Shown here: positions 33,701-38,633 of the stretch, one piece after another
How the letters are laid out: each line of letters begins with the position of its first letter
Position numbering within the stretch: the stretch's first letter is position 1
Source of the DNA: Spirochaetota bacterium
GTDB taxonomy: Bacteria > Spirochaetota > UBA4802 > UBA5550
Assembly: GCA_016928865.1 (NCBI GenBank)
Contig: JAFGJX010000017.1
Location: forward strand, 1 to 38,633
Length of the DNA stretch: 38,633 bases
Reading direction: 5' to 3'
Program-made: the position numbers and the translations under genes
The notes under the pieces: generated by a model
Told to the model about the DNA's origin: nothing
Databases searched by the model: none
What the model saw: only the letters and a program-made list of their open reading frames with translations

Positions 33701-33729
33701 AAAAGCCGGGCACTCGCCCGGCTTTTTTA
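33701..33729 (+). terminator. Rho-independent terminator after the FadL-like gene
   Basis: AGCCGGGC pairs with GCCCGGCT around ACTC, followed by TTTTTT; an upstream A-run makes it potentially bidirectional. Confidence 0.92.
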
Positions 33730-33840
33730 TCGGCTCTGTCTTTTATCCATCCGTGAAATAGATTTGACATAACCGTCCAGCTGCCTGCTAGGTAATGACG
33801 CGTGGCCCGATTAAAATCATCACCGCCAGCGGAGTGAACC

Positions 33841-35031
33841 ATGCCCGATCTTCCAGTCATCAGCCGGCAGGCAGCGCGCTTCTTCGACGGGCCGGCACCC
33901 ATTCGCTCATTTTTCGCGCCCGGAAGGATCAATATCATCGGCGAGCACCTTGACTATAACGGCGGATACGTGTTCCCTGCGGCCATTTCACTCGGCATAG
34001 CCGGCCTCGTACAGGACAGGGAGGACCGTCTCATCAGGCTCAAGTCGGAAGGATATGAGTATGAGGCTGTCGCGCATCTCGATCGTGTCATTGCCCGTTC
34101 ACCCTCCCGATCATGGGCCGACTACCCCCTGGGAGCCATCAAGTACCTCACGGAGAAGGGTCATGAAATTCACACGGGAAAAAACATCCTCTATGCAAGC
34201 ACCCTCCCCCGGGAAGCGGGCCTTTCATCATCCGCGGCTATCGAGGTCCTGACCGCGTTTATGCTCGCCGGCGATTCGATAAAGACACGGGATGACCGCG
34301 TCCGCATAGCGCGCCTCATGAGTGACATGGAAACCGAATGGATCGGCGTTCGCTGCGGCATAATGGACCAGTTTACCGCCGTGCTCGGAAAAAGAGGCCA
34401 CGCGATCCTGCTCGACTCGGGAACTCTGTCGTATGAATATGTGCCGCTGCCCGCCGGCACTCCCCGGTTTGTAATCATGAACAGCAACCGCGCCAGGGAG
34501 CTTTCTGAATCGAAATACAACGAGCGACGCGCCGAGTGCGAGGAGGCCCTCGCCTCTATCCGGAAAAGGAATCCTGGCGCCCGCGCCCTTGCACTGGCGG
34601 ACTCCGCAGACCTGGCTCTGGTGCAGGATGGGACGCTGCGGAGGCGCGCCAGGCACGTCCTATCGGAGCAGCGGCGTGTCCTGGAGTCGATCGCCGCACT
34701 GCGGAAAGGCGACTTCGAGACATTCGGCAGCCTTCTCTCCGAATCCCATCGGTCGCTCAGGGATGACTACCAGGTCACCGGCACGGAGCTTGACGCGCTG
34801 GTGAGTGCCGCGCAGGACGAAAACTGCTGTCTGGGCGCGAGGATGACCGGCGCAGGCTTCGGCGGCTGCGCGCTCGCCCTGATCAGGGGGACTGAAGCCG
34901 CGCATTTCATGGAGCGAGTAGGAGAAAAATATCACAATGCAACCGGGTTATATGCGGATTTTTACGAATTTACACCTGAAAACGGGGCATGCGAGATAGA
35001 TTCCACCCGGCTCGGAGACTGGCCGCGATAG
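33841..35031 (+). CDS. galK: Galactokinase
   Basis: The 396-residue GHMP kinase starts at ATG 33841, with GGAG 7 bases upstream. It has the galactokinase signature GRINIIGEHLDYNGG (residues 28-42), the ATP-loop variant EAGLSSSAAIEV, the catalytic-Asp segment GIMDQFTAVLGK, and the C-terminal GARMTGAGFGGC. It phosphorylates alpha-D-galactose to galactose-1-phosphate with ATP, the entry step of the Leloir pathway. The following genes release galactose and glucose from glycosides, so the three form a functional cluster, although galT and galE are not in view. Length matches the family. Confidence 0.92.
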   Translation: MPDLPVISRQAARFFDGPAPIRSFFAPGRINIIGEHLDYNGGYVFPAAISLGIAGLVQDREDRLIRLKSEGYEYEAVAHLDRVIARSPSRSWADYPLGAIKYLTEKGHEIHTGKNILYASTLPREAGLSSSAAIEVLTAFMLAGDSIKTRDDRVRIARLMSDMETEWIGVRCGIMDQFTAVLGKRGHAILLDSGTLSYEYVPLPAGTPRFVIMNSNRARELSESKYNERRAECEEALASIRKRNPGARALALADSADLALVQDGTLRRRARHVLSEQRRVLESIAALRKGDFETFGSLLSESHRSLRDDYQVTGTELDALVSAAQDENCCLGARMTGAGFGGCALALIRGTEAAHFMERVGEKYHNATGLYADFYEFTPENGACEIDSTRLGDWPR

Positions 35032-35066
35032 ACGTGCCGACCGGACGGCCCGGATCGCTGTACCGA

Positions 35067-35137
35067 TTTTTTTCAGTGAAAAAAAAATTATTATACATGA
35101 AATGCCGTATACTGCATTATGGCAGAGCGATATACGG
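35067..35137. promoter_or_regulatory. Palindromes in the galK-GH36 gap, candidate regulatory structure
   Basis: A 19-bp palindrome of T7-CA-G-TG-A7 is centred on 35076. Downstream, CCGTATA (35105-35111) and TATACGG (35131-35137) form a 7-bp inverted repeat enclosing a CTGC/GCAG inner stem (35112-35125). Either could attenuate or control expression of the glycosidase genes separately from galK. Confidence 0.35.
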
Positions 35138-35225
35138 AGTGATACACACCATCTGAAAGCGGAGGGATGCAATAAATAAGTCGATAACCAGGCTGACACT
35201 ATATGTTACTACCTGAGGTCACAGC

Positions 35226-37238
35226 ATGAACTTAAAACGGGGAACCATTCGCTACCAGTTCGGCAAGAGGGAATACACTCTTTCATTCACCCCGGGGGTT
35301 GCCGCCTCATCCCGGGGGCTCCAGATACTCTCGGAGATGATCCACCTCGAACATGGCTGGCGGGTAACGGTTGCGCTTGAACCGGAAGCGTCTCTCTTCA
35401 TCAAAGAGGCCAGCCTTGAGATAAATTACCGTTTTACCGGCGACGACAGGATCTACTGCAACGGCTTCCAGTCATGGACCGAAAGCCGCGAGTTCTATCC
35501 AAATGAAAAAATAAAGAAGCTCCCGCTTTCGTCCAAAAAATTTAAAATCAACTGCATGGGTGATTACCACTTCTATCCCTATTCGGGCGGAAAGGGGCGG
35601 CTGCACAGTCATTCATACTGTTATATCAAGCAAAAGACCGGCGACCTGAGCTTTCTCGGATCCCTCTGTGAAGAGACCGGATACACCATCTTTGCCTGTG
35701 AGACTAAAAAAAACCGGATCATGATCGTAAAAGACGTTGAAGGCCTTGAGATATCTCCAGGCCGCCACGCGATCATGGATATTATGCTCACCCAGGGACC
35801 CGAACGCAACATACTCCCCTCCTATTTTGAAGAGCTGTGTCCGGGGCTGGAAACACGAGATCCGGCAACCGGCTGGACAAGCTGGTACAGGCATTACACG
35901 AACATATCCGAGGAGATCATTCTCGGCAACCTGAAGTCTTTCACACAGAACAATATTCCCATCGATATATTCCAGGTTGACGACGGTTACCAGTCCGCGG
36001 TGGGCGACTGGCTCGACATCAAGCCCTCATTTCCGAACGGGATGAAGCACATCGCCGATTCCATCCGCTCGGCGGGCCTGCGGCCCGGGATCTGGCTCGC
36101 GCCTTTCATATGCGAGGAAGGATCAAAAATCATTAAGGAGCACCCGGAATGGCTCCTCATGTCAGGCGGAAAGCCGGTGCCGGCAGGATGGAACCCGAAC
36201 TGGAGCGGGACCTTTTACGCCCTGGACGTGCTCAATGACGAGTTCCTCTACCATCTCCGGGAAGTGTTCAACACGGTGTTCAATCAGTGGGGATTCGACC
36301 TGGTCAAGCTCGACTTCCTGTACGCCGCGGCGATCGAGCCGCGGCAGGGCATGACGCGCGGAACCATCATGTCGGAGGCCATGAAGTTTATGCGGCGCTG
36401 TGCGGGCGACAGGCTGATCCTGGCCTGCGGCGTGCCCCTGCCCGCCGCGTTCGGCATGGCCGACTACTGCCGCATCGGCAGCGACGTTGCGCCGAAATGG
36501 GAAGACCACCTCCTGTCGGCGATCAACTATCGCGAGCGTGTTTCCACCGCGAACTCCCTTGCCAGCACCGTCGGAAGGAGCCACCTGAACGGCCGCGTTT
36601 TTGTGAACGATCCGGACGCGGTCATCCTCCGGGACGAGGACAACTCCCTGAGCCAGGACGAGCGTTTCACGCTCTTCATGCTGAACAACCTGCTGGGAGG
36701 CCTTCTCTTCACCTCGGACGACGTTGGCGCATACTCACCCGAACTCGCCCGGATCTATCTGTCGCTCTTTCCCTTCCGAAAAAAAGAGAACATGACGCTC
36801 AGGGTAAACGACCTCGTGGAGACGACCTTCCGGATCGGGGAAAACAGCTACACGGCGTTTGCCAACCTTTCATCGCACCGCGCAAAATCCGTGCTCGGCG
36901 ATGGCACCTTTTTCTGCAGCACCCTGCCTGAAGAAGACCGGTTCGTAGCGGGCGATACCGAAATAACCCTCCGGCCGCATGAATCGCGCTGCTATCTCTC
37001 GGTCAGGGAAGAATTTTTCAGCGTGGCGGGGACCACCGCGCACGTCTTTCCCGGAAGCGAGATCATCTCGTGCACGCAGAAAGGAGAAGTTGTCAAAATC
37101 ACCCAGCATGAACAGGTGCGGAACCGGAACACGGTATACCTCAGGGCTCCCAATATCGGCCAGTACATCATCAACGGCACCGCGGTCACTGCCAGAAAAA
37201 TCTGGGAAAAGCTCTTCATACTTCAGGTGGACATATAA
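35226..37238 (+). CDS. GH36-like alpha-galactosidase
   Basis: The 670-residue glycosidase has an N-terminal beta-sandwich (residues 1 to about 210, with YCNGFQSWTESREFYPNE), a central TIM barrel and a C-terminal beta domain. The barrel carries GWTSWYRHYT and IDIFQVDDGYQ, the nucleophile candidate Asp363 in LVKLDFLYA, and the acid/base candidate Asp420 in CRIGSDVAPKW. Both match family GH36/GH27 enzymes, which cleave terminal alpha-linked galactose from melibiose, raffinose or galactolipids with retention. There is no signal peptide, so it acts in the cytoplasm on imported oligosaccharides. GAGGTC precedes ATG 35226. It lies between galK and a GH1 gene, as expected for a galactoside catabolic operon. 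Confidence 0.88.
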   Translation: MNLKRGTIRYQFGKREYTLSFTPGVAASSRGLQILSEMIHLEHGWRVTVALEPEASLFIKEASLEINYRFTGDDRIYCNGFQSWTESREFYPNEKIKKLPLSSKKFKINCMGDYHFYPYSGGKGRLHSHSYCYIKQKTGDLSFLGSLCEETGYTIFACETKKNRIMIVKDVEGLEISPGRHAIMDIMLTQGPERNILPSYFEELCPGLETRDPATGWTSWYRHYTNISEEIILGNLKSFTQNNIPIDIFQVDDGYQSAVGDWLDIKPSFPNGMKHIADSIRSAGLRPGIWLAPFICEEGSKIIKEHPEWLLMSGGKPVPAGWNPNWSGTFYALDVLNDEFLYHLREVFNTVFNQWGFDLVKLDFLYAAAIEPRQGMTRGTIMSEAMKFMRRCAGDRLILACGVPLPAAFGMADYCRIGSDVAPKWEDHLLSAINYRERVSTANSLASTVGRSHLNGRVFVNDPDAVILRDEDNSLSQDERFTLFMLNNLLGGLLFTSDDVGAYSPELARIYLSLFPFRKKENMTLRVNDLVETTFRIGENSYTAFANLSSHRAKSVLGDGTFFCSTLPEEDRFVAGDTEITLRPHESRCYLSVREEFFSVAGTTAHVFPGSEIISCTQKGEVVKITQHEQVRNRNTVYLRAPNIGQYIINGTAVTARKIWEKLFILQVDI

Positions 37239-37292
37239 CCGGACCCGGCACCCCTTCTCATCCGGTCCGCCATACCACACAAGGAGGACGAC

Positions 37293-38594
37293 ATGGATCC
37301 GTACTTCCTGCCAAAAAACTTCTCTCTCGGGACCGCTACCGCGTCCCTGCAGATCGAGGGAGGCGACACCAACAACACGTGGTACCGATGGTGCAGGCAG
37401 CCGGGCCGCATCAGGGACGGGAGCGACTGCAGCGTCGCCGATGACCACTGGAACCGGATCAGGGAGGACATCGGCATCATGAAAAAGCTGAACGTCACGA
37501 CCTACCGCATGAGTCTGGAGTGGAGCCGCATCCAGCCGGACATTGACAGCTTTGACCGCGACACACTCGAACATTACCGCGACGAGATCGGACAGCTCAA
37601 AAAGGCGGGCATAACCCCGCTCGTCACCCTGCACCATTTTTCGAACCCGATCTGGATGGAGGATTCCGGCGGCTGGATCGACGAATCATCGATACACCGG
37701 TTCGAGCGCTACGCGCAGGTCGCCGCCCGCTATCTCGGCGACCTCGTAAGCGACTGGGTGACCATCAACGAGCCGAACGTGTATCTCCTGTTGAGCTACG
37801 TAAACGGCACATGGCCGCCGGGCGAGCGCAGCATCATCAAGTACATCAGGGGCGCGCGCAACATGATCAGGGCTCACATCGCCGCGTACCGGATCATCCA
37901 CGAGACGCGCAGGGAAATGGGACACGGCGACACGAAGGTCGGCGCGGCGCACCACCTGCGCCTGTTCGAGCCAAAACGGGGGACCCCGGGCCAGCGCCTC
38001 GCGGCGTTTTTGCAAAACCGGCTCTTTCACGAAATCTTCATCACCGGGATGTCAGAGGGCCGTTTTATTCTCCCGATCGGCGCGGGATACCCCATGGGCC
38101 GCGGAAACTATCAGGACTTCCTCGGCATCAATTACTACACCCGCGAGATGGTATCCTTCAACATAACAAAACCGGGCCAGATGTTCGGCGACATCGGCAC
38201 CAGAGAGGGCGCGCCCGTGAACGACCTGGGATGGGAGCTGTATCCGGAGGGACTCTACCGGTTCTGCAAAAAGTACTACCGCCGATTCCGCGTTCCCATC
38301 TACATCACCGAAAACGGCACCGCGGACAGGGAGGACCGCTTCAGGGCGCGCTACATCTACGACCACCTCCTCCAGGTGTCCCGCCTGATAGAGGCGGGGA
38401 TCGATGTCCAGCGCTATTACCACTGGAGCCTGATGGACAACTTCGAATGGGCTGAAGGGCTGGAGCCGCGGTTCGGCCTTGTGGCGGTTGACTACGCCAC
38501 GCAGAAGCGGACGATTCGCCCGAGCGGAAAATTCTACGCCGAGCTCTGTAAAAACCGCGGCGTTACCGAAGCAATGATACGAAAATATTTCTGA
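37293..38594 (+). CDS. GH1 family beta-glycosidase (beta-glucosidase/galactosidase)
   Basis: The 433-residue protein fits GH1 in length and motifs: NFSLGTATASLQIEG at the start, the acid/base Glu160 in WVTINEPNV, and the nucleophile Glu340 in YITENGTAD, with LGINYYTREMV and YYHWSLMDNFEW further on. It hydrolyses beta-linked glucosides or galactosides in the cytoplasm; GH1 substrate preference cannot be read here. AAGGAGG lies 5-6 bases before ATG 37293, a strong site. It is 54 bases after the GH36 gene, so both are probably co-transcribed; a terminator follows at once. Confidence 0.9.
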   Translation: MDPYFLPKNFSLGTATASLQIEGGDTNNTWYRWCRQPGRIRDGSDCSVADDHWNRIREDIGIMKKLNVTTYRMSLEWSRIQPDIDSFDRDTLEHYRDEIGQLKKAGITPLVTLHHFSNPIWMEDSGGWIDESSIHRFERYAQVAARYLGDLVSDWVTINEPNVYLLLSYVNGTWPPGERSIIKYIRGARNMIRAHIAAYRIIHETRREMGHGDTKVGAAHHLRLFEPKRGTPGQRLAAFLQNRLFHEIFITGMSEGRFILPIGAGYPMGRGNYQDFLGINYYTREMVSFNITKPGQMFGDIGTREGAPVNDLGWELYPEGLYRFCKKYYRRFRVPIYITENGTADREDRFRARYIYDHLLQVSRLIEAGIDVQRYYHWSLMDNFEWAEGLEPRFGLVAVDYATQKRTIRPSGKFYAELCKNRGVTEAMIRKYF

Positions 38595-38618
38595 AGCCGA
38601 GCTTCAGCCCCCTTTTTT
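38591..38618 (+). terminator. Rho-independent terminator after the GH1 gene
   Basis: CTGAAGC pairs with GCTTCAG around CGA, followed by CCCCC and TTTTTT. The left arm begins inside the stop codon. It ends the galactoside cluster. Confidence 0.7.
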
Positions 38619-38633
38619 ACGCAAGGACGCCGG

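Overview
The window looks like chromosomal DNA of a free-living, diderm, chemotactic bacterium, most probably a spirochaete (Spirochaetota, Leptospira-like side) or a similar environmental group. This placement is inference. It rests on two six-transmembrane chemoreceptors, several lipoproteins with relaxed lipoboxes, a FadL-type outer-membrane protein, a menaquinone methyltransferase, and a non-bacterial-type AspRS encoded with GatCAB. Most genes are GC-rich, but AT-rich patches occur at about 9.5-15.2 kb, 18.5-20 kb, 21.3-21.7 kb and 31.5-32.1 kb. I saw no tRNA, rRNA, CRISPR array or replication origin.

Layout. 0-5.9 kb: a truncated exported sensor-like protein, a 132-bp hairpin-rich MITE-like element, a short Nif11-like peptide, a FabH-like ketosynthase, a chemoreceptor and a WYL regulator. 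6-9.4 kb: a CPA2 cation/proton antiporter translationally coupled to a DUF3124 protein, then a solitary DNA methyltransferase-like gene. 9.4-18.5 kb: a second chemoreceptor, a cysteine-rich unknown, a RAYT-type Y1 transposase, and two fused translation genes, gatA-aspS and gatC-gatB. This stretch is dotted with a 13-bp motif, GGGGTCAGAGTAA. 18.5-22.5 kb: two large surface lipoproteins. 22.5-27.3 kb: ubiE, a membrane-anchored unknown, mtaB and a KimA-like permease. 27.3-31.5 kb: a 43-bp tandem palindrome array, two small lipoproteins, a REC-PAS-ATPase regulator, an NlpC/P60 hydrolase and a TetR repressor. 32-38.6 kb: a FadL-like porin, then a galactoside utilisation cluster of galK, GH36 alpha-galactosidase and GH1 beta-glycosidase.

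The most interesting locus is 12.5-18.5 kb. The machinery for tRNA-dependent asparagine synthesis normally has four separate polypeptides (GatA, GatB, GatC, AspRS). Here it is encoded as two: GatA-AspRS and GatC-GatB. The linker joining GatA to AspRS is bounded by two copies of the 13-bp motif in opposite orientation, and the transposase that probably mobilises such motifs lies just upstream. The simplest reading is that a REP/RAYT-like element bridged gatA and aspS and produced a covalent transamidosome. The motif also lies in frame inside a second protein gene, and often abuts short tandem repeats.
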